Shown here: piece by piece, positions 5,939 to 13,801 of the stretch
Layout: the number at the start of each line of letters is the position of its first letter
Numbering within the stretch: the first letter of the stretch is position 1
Assembly (NCBI GenBank): GCA_002415465.1
Contig: DHYT01000124.1
Coordinates: 2,465-17,087, forward strand
Source: Desulfobulbaceae bacterium UBA5123
GTDB lineage: Bacteria; Desulfobacterota; Desulfobulbia; Desulfobulbales; UBA5123
DNA length: 14,623 nucleotides
Direction of reading: 5' to 3'
The notes under the pieces: generated by a model
What the model saw: only the letters and a program-made list of their open reading frames with translations
The model's database searches: none
What the model was told of the DNA's origin: nothing
Made by a program: the position numbers and the translations under genes

Positions 5939-7719
5939 TGCGGCACGATTTCGGCTACTTTGAAGAAGAGCGGCTCAACAAGGTGGGCGATCTCGCCCTC
6001 TGGCGCCGCATCCTTGCCCTGATCGGCCCCCAGGCCCCATGGGTGATCGGCGCCATCCTCCTCGCCCTGGTGGCGGCGGGAGCGGGCCTTGCCCTGCCGC
6101 ACCTGATGCGGCTGGCGGTGGACCGCTATATCGTCAACGACACCCTGCCGGCCCTGGCGCGCATCGACGGCCTGATCGGCATCTCGCTTATCTTTGTAGG
6201 GTTGAGCCTTGCCGATTTTGCCGCCACCTTCCTGCAGGCCATCGCCCTGGAGTGGTCCGGCCAGCAAACCATGCACCGCTTGCGCCAACGGCTCTTCCGC
6301 CATCTGCTCGATCTCGACCTCGCCTTCTTCAACAACAACCCGGGCGGCAAACTGGTTACCCGCCTCACCAACGACATCCAGAACATGCACGAGATGTTCA
6401 GTTCGGTGATCGTCTCCCTGTTCAACGACTCGCTGCGGCTGCTCGGCATCCTGGTGGTGCTGTTCACCATGAACTGGCGACTGGCCCTGCTCCTTGCCCT
6501 GCTGCTGCCCATGATCTTCGCCAACATCTACTGGTTCAGCCGGCTGGCCCGCCACATATCGCGACTCCTCCGCACCCGGCTGGCCCGCCTCAACTCCTAC
6601 CTGCAGGAGTCGCTGGCCGGCCTCGGCATCATCCAGCTCCTCCACCGGCAGGAGTCCACCCTGAAAGGCTTTTCCCTCCTCAACAACGAATACCTTGCCC
6701 TCGCCAACCGCCAGATCCGCATCTTCGCCATCTTCATGCCGATGATCGAGCTGTTCAGCGCCCTGGCCATCGCCATGATCATCTGGTACGGCGGCGGCGA
6801 GATCGTCCGCCAGCGGATGAGCCTCGGCATGCTGGTCGCCTTCCTCTCCTACATGCGGCTCTTCTTCCAGCCGGTGCGCGAGCTGTCGCAAAAATACTCC
6901 ATCGTCCAGTCGGCCATGGCCTCGGCGGAACGGATCTTTCAGCTTCTCGACACCGAAAGCGGGCTCCCCGCCCCCGCCGCGCCGCTCCGACCGGAGAAGC
7001 TTGCCGGGGCGGTGCGGTTTGACGGGGTCTCCTTCGGCTACCGGCCGGCGGAGCCGGTTCTGTTCGATTTCAACCTCGCCATCCGCCCCGGCGAAACCGT
7101 GGCCGTGGTCGGCGCCACCGGCAGCGGCAAAACCACCCTCATCAACCTGCTGGAACGTTTCTACGATCCCACCGAGGGCCGGGTTCTCATCGACGACAAC
7201 GACCTGCGCGCCCTCGACCCGTGCTGGCTCCGCCATCAGGTCGGCCTGGTGATGCAGGACGTCCTCATCATCCCCGGCACCATCCGCGACAACATCCTCC
7301 TCGGCCATGCCATTGACGACCCCAAACTCGCCGGGGTGCTGGCCGACGCCCAGTTGCAGGAAACACTGGCCCGGCTGCCGCAGGGGCTCGACACCCTCAT
7401 CGGCGAGGGGGGGCTCACCCTCTCCGCGGGCCAGCACCAACTCCTCGCCCTGGCCCGGATCCTCGCCCGCGACCCGCGCATCCTGGTGCTGGACGAGGCC
7501 ACCGCCAACGTGGATTCCGCCACCGAAATCCTCATCGAGCGGGCCATCGCCACCACCATCAGCAACCGCACCAGCATCATCATCGCCCATCGCCTCTCCA
7601 CCATCCGCCGCGCCGACCGGATCATCGTTCTCCATCAAGGAAGGCTCGTCGAGGAAGGCGATCACGACCGGCTGATGGCCCGGCGCGGCCATTATCATCG
7701 CATGCAGGCAGGCGCGTGA
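5938..7719 (+). CDS. ABC exporter half-transporter, MdlB-like, catalytic partner
   Basis: 593-residue partner of the preceding half-transporter. The ATG shares a base with the upstream stop (TGATG) and is preceded by GAGGAGGGG, so translation is coupled. A membrane domain (about 35-325) is followed by the ATPase: Walker A GATGSGKTT (392-400), signature LSAGQHQ (495-501, non-canonical LSAGQ), Walker B LVLDE with catalytic Glu520, and His551 in the switch loop. The intact Glu here together with the altered signature complements the Asp509 and canonical LSGGQ of the partner. In the dimer this gives one catalytic site and one degenerate site, the known arrangement of MdlAB, BmrCD and TM287/288-type exporters. 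It has the length expected for the family. Substrate unknown. Confidence 0.94.
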   Translation: MRHDFGYFEEERLNKVGDLALWRRILALIGPQAPWVIGAILLALVAAGAGLALPHLMRLAVDRYIVNDTLPALARIDGLIGISLIFVGLSLADFAATFLQAIALEWSGQQTMHRLRQRLFRHLLDLDLAFFNNNPGGKLVTRLTNDIQNMHEMFSSVIVSLFNDSLRLLGILVVLFTMNWRLALLLALLLPMIFANIYWFSRLARHISRLLRTRLARLNSYLQESLAGLGIIQLLHRQESTLKGFSLLNNEYLALANRQIRIFAIFMPMIELFSALAIAMIIWYGGGEIVRQRMSLGMLVAFLSYMRLFFQPVRELSQKYSIVQSAMASAERIFQLLDTESGLPAPAAPLRPEKLAGAVRFDGVSFGYRPAEPVLFDFNLAIRPGETVAVVGATGSGKTTLINLLERFYDPTEGRVLIDDNDLRALDPCWLRHQVGLVMQDVLIIPGTIRDNILLGHAIDDPKLAGVLADAQLQETLARLPQGLDTLIGEGGLTLSAGQHQLLALARILARDPRILVLDEATANVDSATEILIERAIATTISNRTSIIIAHRLSTIRRADRIIVLHQGRLVEEGDHDRLMARRGHYHRMQAGA

Positions 7720-7781
7720 GCGGGCCATGCCGTCGCGGCCGGCGCCGATGCCCATAAAAAATAACGGATCCCGCAAAACCG

Positions 7782-7811
7782 TTGCCCCACGCCACCGGCC
7801 GGACGTATACT
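7782..7811 (+). promoter_or_regulatory. Promoter of the small coiled-coil gene
   Basis: TTGCCC (7782-7787), 18-base spacer, TATACT (7806-7811), about 30 bases before the start codon of the next gene. The -10 is a close match to consensus. It lets the small gene be transcribed separately from the ABC operon. Confidence 0.5.
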
Positions 7812-7841
7812 TAAAAAAAATCCACCCAAAGGAGAAATTTC

Positions 7842-8129
7842 ATGGAAACCAGGGAAGCGTACCGGCAGAAAATCGAATCCCAACTCAAGGAATGGGGAGA
7901 AGCCATCGATGAACTGAAAAAAAAGGCCGAAAAGGCGGCAGGCGCCCTCAAAGCCGAACATGAGGACGACATCAGGAAACTGACCGCCAAAAAGGACGAA
8001 CTGCACGGCCAGCTCAAGGAGTTCATGGCCGCCAGCGACGAGGCCTGGAAGATCATGAGAAAAGCCCTGGAAAAAGCGGCCGAGGATCTCAAGAAGGCCT
8101 TTGGCAAGGCGCGTAAAAAATACAAATAG
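7842..8129 (+). CDS. Small charged coiled-coil protein, Sll1863-like
   Basis: A 95-residue, highly charged, almost wholly helical cytoplasmic protein beginning METREAYRQKIESQLKEW, with Lys/Glu/Ala heptad-like repeats throughout. It has no cysteine, no signal peptide and no membrane segment. The beginning and the helical pattern resemble proteins annotated as the Sll1863 stress-response family, named from a cyanobacterial gene; the molecular role is unknown. The ATG has a good ribosome site (AAAGGAG, 7 bases upstream) and its own promoter-like sequence. A long hairpin follows the stop. It appears to be a single-gene unit. The family assignment is from pattern memory and moderate. Confidence 0.8.
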   Translation: METREAYRQKIESQLKEWGEAIDELKKKAEKAAGALKAEHEDDIRKLTAKKDELHGQLKEFMAASDEAWKIMRKALEKAAEDLKKAFGKARKKYK

Positions 8130-8147
8130 CCCCCTGCAAAACCGCGC

Positions 8148-8180
8148 GCCTGCGGAGATATCCCCGCGCCCTCCGTAGGC
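8148..8180 (+). terminator. Strong hairpin after the small coiled-coil gene
   Basis: GCCTGCGGAG (8148-8157) pairs with CTCCGTAGGC (8171-8180) over ten base pairs with one G-U, around a 13-base loop. It lies 18 bases after the stop codon. There is no U-tract after it, so it may be an mRNA 3'-end stabiliser or a weak terminator rather than a classic intrinsic terminator. Confidence 0.4.
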
Positions 8181-8365
8181 ATTGCGGCCAACCAACCCTA
8201 AACGCACACCTAGGCACAGTAACATCCCGCCTGCATAAAACCTTGCAAATTCCCCTATTACCTTTTAAGTATCCTTAATACGCAAATCATCACCCAGGCA
8301 GAATCGTCGAATTTCCGCAGGATCAACGACGATTCATCAAACAAGCTTCTCTCGAGAGGGATGCG

Positions 8366-9916
8366 ATGATTCATTGGATTGCAGGCTTAAGCCTTCGAAA
8401 AAAGCTTTTTGGTCTGGTCAGTTTCATCATCCTCTCCCTGATCATCAGCATCATCATGGGCCAGACCACCATCGCCCGGGTGCAGATCGGCGGCAAGACA
8501 TACCAGGGCATCGCCCTCAAGAGCGAATTCATCGACGACCTGGCCCGCACCCGCCTCAACGTCAACCTGCTCAACAGCATCCTCAAGTCGCAGATCATGG
8601 AGTACGACCCGGACACCCTAAACGGCCTCACGTCCACCGCCGACCGGCTCGACCAGCAACTGGCCGAGATGAACGGCGACCATTTTTCCAAGCCCCGCGA
8701 CAAAAGCACCTATCACTGCGCCTCCTGCCACGCGCATGAACGGAGCGCCAAGATCATCGACCAGCTCCAGAAAGCACAGGCCAGCTGGACCGCGATGAAG
8801 CGCATCATCAACGAGCAGATTCTGCCGGCCCTGGCCGATGATGACCCCGACACGGCCGAGGAACTGATCGGTGGCGAATATTTCGAAAATTTCTACGCCT
8901 TCATGAACAACACCAAGGATGTGGTCGAGGAACTGCGCTCCGCCCAGCAAATCATGGAGCGGGAGAGCATCGACCAGGTAAACAAATTCCGCATCGCATT
9001 CACCCTGGGCGGGATCGCCAGCATCATCACGGTGGCGTTCCTCTCCATCCTCTTCGTGCAAAGAATCGTCACCACCGTCAACAAAATCGTCCAGGAGCTC
9101 AACCAGAACGCCGACACGATCAACGCCGAGGCCGGCAGCACCTCCACCGCCTCAACCTCCCTGGCCGAGATGGCCTCGGAGATGGCCGCCTCCCTGGAAG
9201 AAACCAGTGCCTCGCTTGAGGAAATCACCTCCATGATCGCCCGCAACGACGCCAACTCCGGCGAGGCCAACGCGGCCATGAAACGCAACGCCGAGATCAA
9301 CGCCGAGGCCAACGCCGGCATGCGCTCCATGCGGGAAAGCATGAACAACATCAAGGCGGACAGCGACAAGATCGCCAACATCATCAAGGAGATCGAATCC
9401 ATCGCCTTCCAGACCAACCTGCTGGCGCTCAATGCCGCCGTTGAGGCGGCCAGGGCCGGCGATCACGGAGCGGGCTTCGCGGTGGTGGCGGAAGAGGTGC
9501 GCAACCTTGCCCAGCGCACCACCAATTCGGCCCGCAACTCAAGCGGCCTCATCGAGCAGGCGATCAAGAACGTCAACGACGGCCTGAGCAAGATGGAACT
9601 GCTCGCCAAGGAGCAGGAAGAACTCACCGAGGGCGCCGCCAAGGTGGGCGTGCTGACCGAGGAGATATCCACCGCCTCCCGCGAACAGACCCAGGGCATC
9701 GTCCAGATCAACCGGGCGGTTGGCGAGATGGACACCGGCACCCAGCAACTTGCCGCCAACTCCGAGGAACTGGCCGCCGCCTCCGAGGCGGTGCTGGCCC
9801 AGACCATGGTGCTGCGCCAGATCATTGTCGAACTCACCGAGATGGTCGAGGGACAGGGGCACAGCGGCGCCATGAAACGGGATGATGCGGGCGGGCAGCC
9901 ACGGCAGCTGACCTGA
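8366..9916 (+). CDS. Methyl-accepting chemotaxis protein with periplasmic c-type heme motif
   Basis: 516-residue chemoreceptor that signals to CheA/CheW. The first membrane helix is at about 13-33, a periplasmic sensor spans about 34-207, the second helix is at about 208-231, and a cytoplasmic signalling coil follows. The sensor contains HCASCH (Cys118, Cys121, His122), a CxxCH heme-attachment motif, so it probably binds c-type heme and senses redox state, oxygen or NO, as in DcrA and the Geobacter heme chemoreceptors. The signalling tip [20 protein letters not shown] (345-364) is canonical. A clear HAMP domain is not obvious after the second helix. There is no C-terminal NWETF-type tether. 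The start has GAGAGGG 5 bases before the ATG. No che genes are nearby, so it is an orphan receptor. Confidence 0.95.
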   Translation: MIHWIAGLSLRKKLFGLVSFIILSLIISIIMGQTTIARVQIGGKTYQGIALKSEFIDDLARTRLNVNLLNSILKSQIMEYDPDTLNGLTSTADRLDQQLAEMNGDHFSKPRDKSTYHCASCHAHERSAKIIDQLQKAQASWTAMKRIINEQILPALADDDPDTAEELIGGEYFENFYAFMNNTKDVVEELRSAQQIMERESIDQVNKFRIAFTLGGIASIITVAFLSILFVQRIVTTVNKIVQELNQNADTINAEAGSTSTASTSLAEMASEMAASLEETSASLEEITSMIARNDANSGEANAAMKRNAEINAEANAGMRSMRESMNNIKADSDKIANIIKEIESIAFQTNLLALNAAVEAARAGDHGAGFAVVAEEVRNLAQRTTNSARNSSGLIEQAIKNVNDGLSKMELLAKEQEELTEGAAKVGVLTEEISTASREQTQGIVQINRAVGEMDTGTQQLAANSEELAAASEAVLAQTMVLRQIIVELTEMVEGQGHSGAMKRDDAGGQPRQLT

Positions 9917-9937
9917 GGCGAGGGCCATAGAGCCAAT

Positions 9938-9970
9938 AAAAAAGGGCGTCCTGACTGGACGCCCTTTTTT
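9938..9970. terminator. Bidirectional intrinsic terminator
   Basis: GGGCGTCC (9944-9951), loop TGACT, GGACGCCC (9957-9964), flanked by six A and six T that extend the stem. It lies between the convergent chemoreceptor gene and radical SAM gene and has a U-tract in either direction. Confidence 0.92.
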
Positions 9971-10014
9971 ATTTTTGCGGAAGACAGAAACGGCGACACA
10001 GGTGCGGCGGCGCC

Positions 10015-11319
10015 TCATCCCTGCCCGTAACGGTACTTGAGTTCCTGTTGGAGCATGGGACCTAGGGTGGCGTCGAAGAATTCCTTCTGACAATCGACAT
10101 TGCCCATATGGCCGTCGCGCTGATAGGCGCTGTAACGACAGCCGCCGAAACACATGGGCAGGTAAACACACCCCCGGCATTTCGCCTCCCGCTGCCAGTG
10201 CAAGGGTTCGTGGCGGGCCAGGCCCGCCTCATCAAGCCCGGTGGCGAGATGGCCGATCCGGAACTGCTCGTGGCCGACCAGCACCGCGCACTTGTATAGG
10301 GAGCCGTCGTAATGGACGGTGAAGGCGTCGTTGATCTCCACCGCACAGGGCGAGGGGCCAAGCTCAGCGATGGCATAGCCCCGCTTGAAGACCTCCTCGC
10401 GGACATAGGGCGCGGCATCGATCAGCCACGGCTCATGCATGCCGGCGCAGCCGCCCCCGTATTCGTTGCGGGCGATCTTGTCCTTGACCGACATCACCGG
10501 GTTGAAGTTGACCACCTCGAACTTGTCAGGGGTCAGGCCACGCTGGGCGAGCAGATCGAGAACCTTGGGAAAGTCGCGGTAGTTGTCGATGGTGTAGTTG
10601 CCGCCCAGCCGGATCTTGGTCTTGGCAGCGACCGCCACCAGGTTATCAACGATGACCTCGAAGCTCCCCTGGCCCGACTTGAAGGGACGAAAGTGATCGT
10701 GATTCTCCGGCAACCCGTCAAGGGTGACCTTGATCCCGTCCAGCCCCCAGGGCAGCAACTCCTCCACCACCTTGGGGGTGAGGAGCGAGCCGTTGGTAAC
10801 GATGCTGAAGAGGAATTCGCCGCCCTGCGCTTCGACAAAGGGCTTCAATGCCTGGGCAAGTTCGATGATCCGGTTTTTGTAGAGCAGGGTTTCGCCGCCG
10901 TAGAGATCAAGGCAGAGCTTCTTTTTTCCCGTTACGAAGCGGCCTTGCAGATAGACAAGCAGCTGCGCGGCGGTCTGGTCGGTCATCGCCAGATCGCCTT
11001 TTTGCGCCCCCTCGTAGCAGTAACGGCAGGCAAAGTTGCAGGCCATGCCGAGAATCACCGCCACGGTGAGGGTGGTTTTGTAGCGGTTGATGTCGTCAAG
11101 GTAGCGCTGCACCTCCTGCCGTTCCACGGCCGGATCGGCAACCCAGAAGCCCATCGTGGTCAGCTCGGCGCCCAGTTCGGGAGGCACTTCACCCCCTTGC
11201 AACCCTTGCCAGACCTCGGTGGGCAACAGGATCAGCGCACCGGTCTTGGTACCGAACAAGATCTTCAGGGATGCATCACTGGGGTGATCACAACAGATCA
11301 GATACGGGGTCAACGGCAT
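10015..11319 (-). CDS. Radical SAM/SPASM peptide maturase, geopeptide type
   Basis: 434-residue radical SAM enzyme expected to modify the small peptide encoded just upstream. The cluster-binding motif is CNFACRYC (Cys94, 98, 101), preceded by about 90 residues that may recognise the precursor. A SPASM region with auxiliary Fe-S ligands follows: Cys325 and Cys344, then CRGCVYLPMCFGGC (Cys381, 384, 390, 394) and Cys410. YGGETLL is the usual radical SAM glycine-rich motif. I chose the ATG at 11319 because AAAGGAG lies 6 bases upstream; an upstream TTG at 11352 would start inside the terminator stem. The enzyme fits the putative geopeptide maturase family first noted in Geobacter. The chemistry performed is unknown. 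It ends before the shared bidirectional terminator. Confidence 0.92.
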   Translation of the reverse strand: MPLTPYLICCDHPSDASLKILFGTKTGALILLPTEVWQGLQGGEVPPELGAELTTMGFWVADPAVERQEVQRYLDDINRYKTTLTVAVILGMACNFACRYCYEGAQKGDLAMTDQTAAQLLVYLQGRFVTGKKKLCLDLYGGETLLYKNRIIELAQALKPFVEAQGGEFLFSIVTNGSLLTPKVVEELLPWGLDGIKVTLDGLPENHDHFRPFKSGQGSFEVIVDNLVAVAAKTKIRLGGNYTIDNYRDFPKVLDLLAQRGLTPDKFEVVNFNPVMSVKDKIARNEYGGGCAGMHEPWLIDAAPYVREEVFKRGYAIAELGPSPCAVEINDAFTVHYDGSLYKCAVLVGHEQFRIGHLATGLDEAGLARHEPLHWQREAKCRGCVYLPMCFGGCRYSAYQRDGHMGNVDCQKEFFDATLGPMLQQELKYRYGQG

Positions 11320-11350
11320 CCGGTACTCCTTTGGCGCAAGATAAAATAGC

Positions 11351-11378
11351 AAAAGGAGAGCCGGACGGCTCTCCTTTT
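11351..11378 (-). terminator. Intercistronic terminator/attenuator between precursor peptide and maturase
   Basis: AAAAGGAGAGCC-GGAC-GGCTCTCCTTTT on the plus strand, a perfect 12-bp inverted repeat with a 4-base loop, read as a U-ended hairpin on the minus strand. It lies 31 bases after the precursor stop and 31 bases before the maturase start. It would terminate most transcripts after the peptide gene and let a minority read through to the enzyme, giving excess precursor. Confidence 0.8.
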
Positions 11379-11409
11379 GGCTGTGCGTTTACAAAACCTG
11401 CCGCGATAC

Positions 11410-11496
11410 TTACTTGGGAGCCATCGGCTTCCCGGCACAACACTCAAGCATGGCAGCAACAACCTTGACGTTTTTCCCCTGGTTCAGGACGATCAT
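11410..11496 (-). CDS. Geopeptide-like RiPP precursor peptide
   Basis: 28-codon gene, too short for usual gene callers. The peptide starts MIVLNQGKNVKVVAAMLECC and ends AGKPMAPK. It has a very good ribosome site (AGGAGG, 8 bases before the ATG) and a TAA stop. It lies directly upstream of, and on the same strand as, a SPASM radical SAM enzyme, with an attenuator in between, the normal layout of a RiPP precursor and its maturase. The hydrophobic start, VKVV segment and CCAG-PM-PK tail fit my recollection of the geopeptide family. Cys19-Cys20 and the Pro-rich tail are the likely modified core; that is inference. No leader protease or dedicated exporter gene is adjacent. Confidence 0.82.
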   Translation of the reverse strand: MIVLNQGKNVKVVAAMLECCAGKPMAPK

Positions 11497-11587
11497 TTTC
11501 CTTACCTCCTCTTTTTTCAGGTTCACCCATGGAAAGGGGGCCTCTCTCCCCTTCCCCTAAGACATCATGGCAAACGCCGTACGGCGC

Positions 11588-13501
11588 TCAATAACGAAAG
11601 GTCAGGCCGCACTCCAGCCAACGGCCGGCATTGGGGTACTCGTAATCCCAGTACTGAGCACCGTCAAACAGGTTGTGGACGGCGACAAAGATCTCGGCCT
11701 GGCCGCTCCTGCCGGCGGCAAAGGCCTTGGTCACCGTCAGGTCCCAGAGGGTGTTGTTGTCGGCGGGCAACTCGTTTTTGATCGACTCGCTCATCCTCAC
11801 GTAATGCCCGTTCAATTGTCCCTTCACCCCGTTGGCCTCGTTTGCGTAATCGAACAAGAGATTGGCCGCGTACATCTCGTCGTTTGAGAGATCGACGGTG
11901 CCGTCTTTGATGCTGTCCTCCTCGGTATAGGTGAGGTTGCCGCGCAGGGAAAGACCGTGAAAGCGGGCGGTTTCCGCCTCCAGGTCGGCGCCGCGCCAGC
12001 GGATGACCCCGGAGTTCTGCCAAGGCGTAGTGTCCATATTCCAGCCATCAGCCACCTCCTGGTAGAAGAGGGTGGCCTTGAGCCGAAGCGTGGGGAGGCG
12101 GTAGGTCTCGATGCCGCCCTGATAGGCCCAGATATGTTCGGGCTTAAGGCCGGGGTTGTTGGCGAAGGTGGCCAGATAGGGGGCGGCAAAGCCCCGGGCC
12201 ACGGAGGCGCGGAGCAGGGTATCCTTGCTGAGGCTGTAGGTCATCCCCAATGAGGGGCTTACAAACTCCTCGGAACGGGAATGGAAGTCGTAGCGCAGCC
12301 CCGGCGACAGGGTCAAATCGCCGAAAACCAGGGTGGCGTTGCCGTAGAGGCCGCGGCGCTCCTCAAACTCCGGGGCGGCAACGGTGGTGGACGGCCCCCA
12401 GAGAACGCCGTAGGCGTCCTCGCTCACCATCCGGCTGCGGCTGGTCTCAAACCCCAGGTTGCCGCTGGCGCGCTCGCCGGCCCAGGAAAGGCGGCTGACC
12501 AGGGAGGTGGTGTACTCGTTCCACCGCTGTCCGAAAACGAATTCATCCGCCGGCCCGGCTACGCCGCCCAAGGAATGGTAGTTCTGCCGGTAATCACGCT
12601 GGAACCGCTGCAGGGCCAGATGCAAGGCATATTGCTCGCCCAGCGGGGCATCGTAGGCAACCGTGCCCCAATAGTTTTCATGCCTACTCCGCTCGTAGAG
12701 ATCGAAGCCGGGGATATCCCAGCCATCGCTCCAGTTCAGCGAACGCCGCTCCGGGTCACTGAAACCGCCGGTCAGCGACAGGGAGGAGCGGTTGGGGAGC
12801 GCGACCCTGACCTTGCCATAGAGGCTCTGACGGTCAAAGGAGCGATCGAGGCGGATGCCGTCGGAGCGCATGTCGCCACCGTAAAGATAGTAGCTGGCCG
12901 GGCCGGCAATACCGGCCACATCAAGGCTCAGTTCACGGCTGGCGCCTGCTCCGTAGGTTGCGGCGGCCTCGCCGGTGGGGGTGGCAAAACGGCCCGTCTC
13001 CCTGGTGATGATGTTGACCACCCCGCCCAGGGCCGAGCCCCAGGTGGAGGAGGCCGGCCCCTTGATGATCTCGATGCGCTTGACGATCCCCAGCGGGATG
13101 AAGTTGGTGATCGGGGTGCCGCCGGCGGCGTCGTTGATGCGGATGCCGTCAAGGAGGACTGTGGTGTGGCGGGCGCGGGTGCCGAGGAGATTGTAATAGA
13201 CGCCCGCGCCATAGTCTCTGCCGACAAAAGAGAGCATGACACCGCCCTGCCGGTCGAGCACCTCGGCCACGGTATGCAGATGCATGGCCTCGATCTCGGC
13301 GCGATCGATGATGGTGACATTCTCCGCCACCTGCAAAAGAGGCTTGGCCGTACCGGTGGCGACCTCGACCGTCTCGTCGCTGGGGAAATAGAGCTCCAGC
13401 AGGGCCTGATCGGCATCCTGCGGCTGGTCGGCGGCCAGGGACGGCGCTCCGACAAGGAGGACAGCCGCCGATGAAAGACAAGCAAGAAAACGAGATCGCA
13501 T
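11588..13501 (-). CDS. TonB-dependent outer membrane receptor
   Basis: 637-residue outer membrane receptor that takes up a scarce ligand using TonB energy. A signal peptide covers residues 1-24 (MRSRFLAC ... SLAA). A TonB-box-like ETVEVATG lies near residue 44, followed by the plug domain (VTIIDRAEIEAMHLHTVAEV, then LLDGIRIND and VKRIEIIKGPASSTWGSALG). A 22-strand-type barrel with aromatic girdles fills the rest, ending in LTFRY with a terminal aromatic residue. The ATG at 13501 is chosen because GGAGG sits 4 bases upstream and a signal peptide begins there; an in-frame ATG at 13531 is less likely. The plug resembles BtuB/FepA-class receptors but the ligand cannot be read. It precedes the geopeptide gene by 91 bases on the same strand. 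Confidence 0.93.
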   Translation of the reverse strand: MRSRFLACLSSAAVLLVGAPSLAADQPQDADQALLELYFPSDETVEVATGTAKPLLQVAENVTIIDRAEIEAMHLHTVAEVLDRQGGVMLSFVGRDYGAGVYYNLLGTRARHTTVLLDGIRINDAAGGTPITNFIPLGIVKRIEIIKGPASSTWGSALGGVVNIITRETGRFATPTGEAAATYGAGASRELSLDVAGIAGPASYYLYGGDMRSDGIRLDRSFDRQSLYGKVRVALPNRSSLSLTGGFSDPERRSLNWSDGWDIPGFDLYERSRHENYWGTVAYDAPLGEQYALHLALQRFQRDYRQNYHSLGGVAGPADEFVFGQRWNEYTTSLVSRLSWAGERASGNLGFETSRSRMVSEDAYGVLWGPSTTVAAPEFEERRGLYGNATLVFGDLTLSPGLRYDFHSRSEEFVSPSLGMTYSLSKDTLLRASVARGFAAPYLATFANNPGLKPEHIWAYQGGIETYRLPTLRLKATLFYQEVADGWNMDTTPWQNSGVIRWRGADLEAETARFHGLSLRGNLTYTEEDSIKDGTVDLSNDEMYAANLLFDYANEANGVKGQLNGHYVRMSESIKNELPADNNTLWDLTVTKAFAAGRSGQAEIFVAVHNLFDGAQYWDYEYPNAGRWLECGLTFRY

Positions 13502-13801
13502 GAAACCTCCGAAACTCATCCCAAATAACATTGGGAAAAACGAACAATCCTAGTAAACACAACAACCACAATCATTTGCCAGGATAAATAATATCGCTAA
13601 TCAGAAAATTTCACCAGCACAAACACCCCGGCAACACGCAAAAAATAAGGGATATCACCCATACCACTTTTCCGGTTTCTAAGCTAGCATACATTGTGGT
13701 AAGTTTTCGCGTTAGGAATATGCCCCGTAACGACTCGAGCCTAGCCGCAGTCAGCCTGCCCGGCCGACTACTCACCCCAGCAAGGTACCCCAGCCTCCCG
13801 C
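13502..13801. other. Divergent intergenic region between TonB receptor and binding-protein genes
   Basis: 300 bases with no gene that I can support; its receptor-proximal two thirds are more AT-rich than the rest of the window. It must hold the promoters of both flanking genes, but I found no convincing -35/-10 pair in either direction. A perfect dyad TCCCAA-N6-TTGGGA (13519-13536) sits 12 bases upstream of the receptor's GGAGG and could be an operator or a leader hairpin. I looked for a cobalamin riboswitch because the receptor is BtuB-like and saw none of its conserved boxes. Confidence 0.6.
13519..13536. promoter_or_regulatory. Perfect dyad upstream of the TonB receptor gene
   Basis: TCCCAA ATAACA TTGGGA, two exact six-base arms around six bases, 17 bases before the receptor start codon. 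It could bind a dimeric repressor or fold in the mRNA leader next to the ribosome site. Confidence 0.35.

Noticed and set aside
5899..7776. A 625-codon minus-strand open frame opposite the second ABC gene
   Set aside because: Its length comes from codon bias in GC-rich DNA; composition is shadow-like and no domain is seen.
8220..8290. Sigma28-like promoter before the chemoreceptor
   Set aside because: TAAA is present in CATAAAACC but the required GCCGATAA-type -10 is absent at the right distance.
10312..11349. Plus-strand open frame opposite the radical SAM gene
   Set aside because: Antisense shadow with no motif; it also starts and ends without ribosome site or context.
11531..11586. Hairpin-like GGAAAGGGG/CCCCTTCC and the palindrome CGCCGTACGGCG between the receptor stop and the peptide gene
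   Set aside because: The first has a bulge and no U-tract, and the second has a stem of only about five pairs; neither can be called a terminator or riboswitch with confidence.
12281..13474. Plus-strand open frame opposite the TonB receptor
   Set aside because: Gly/Ala/Asp-rich shadow of the receptor.
13532..13720. Possible cobalamin riboswitch before the BtuB-like receptor
   Set aside because: None of the conserved B12-box or junction sequences was found on the minus strand.
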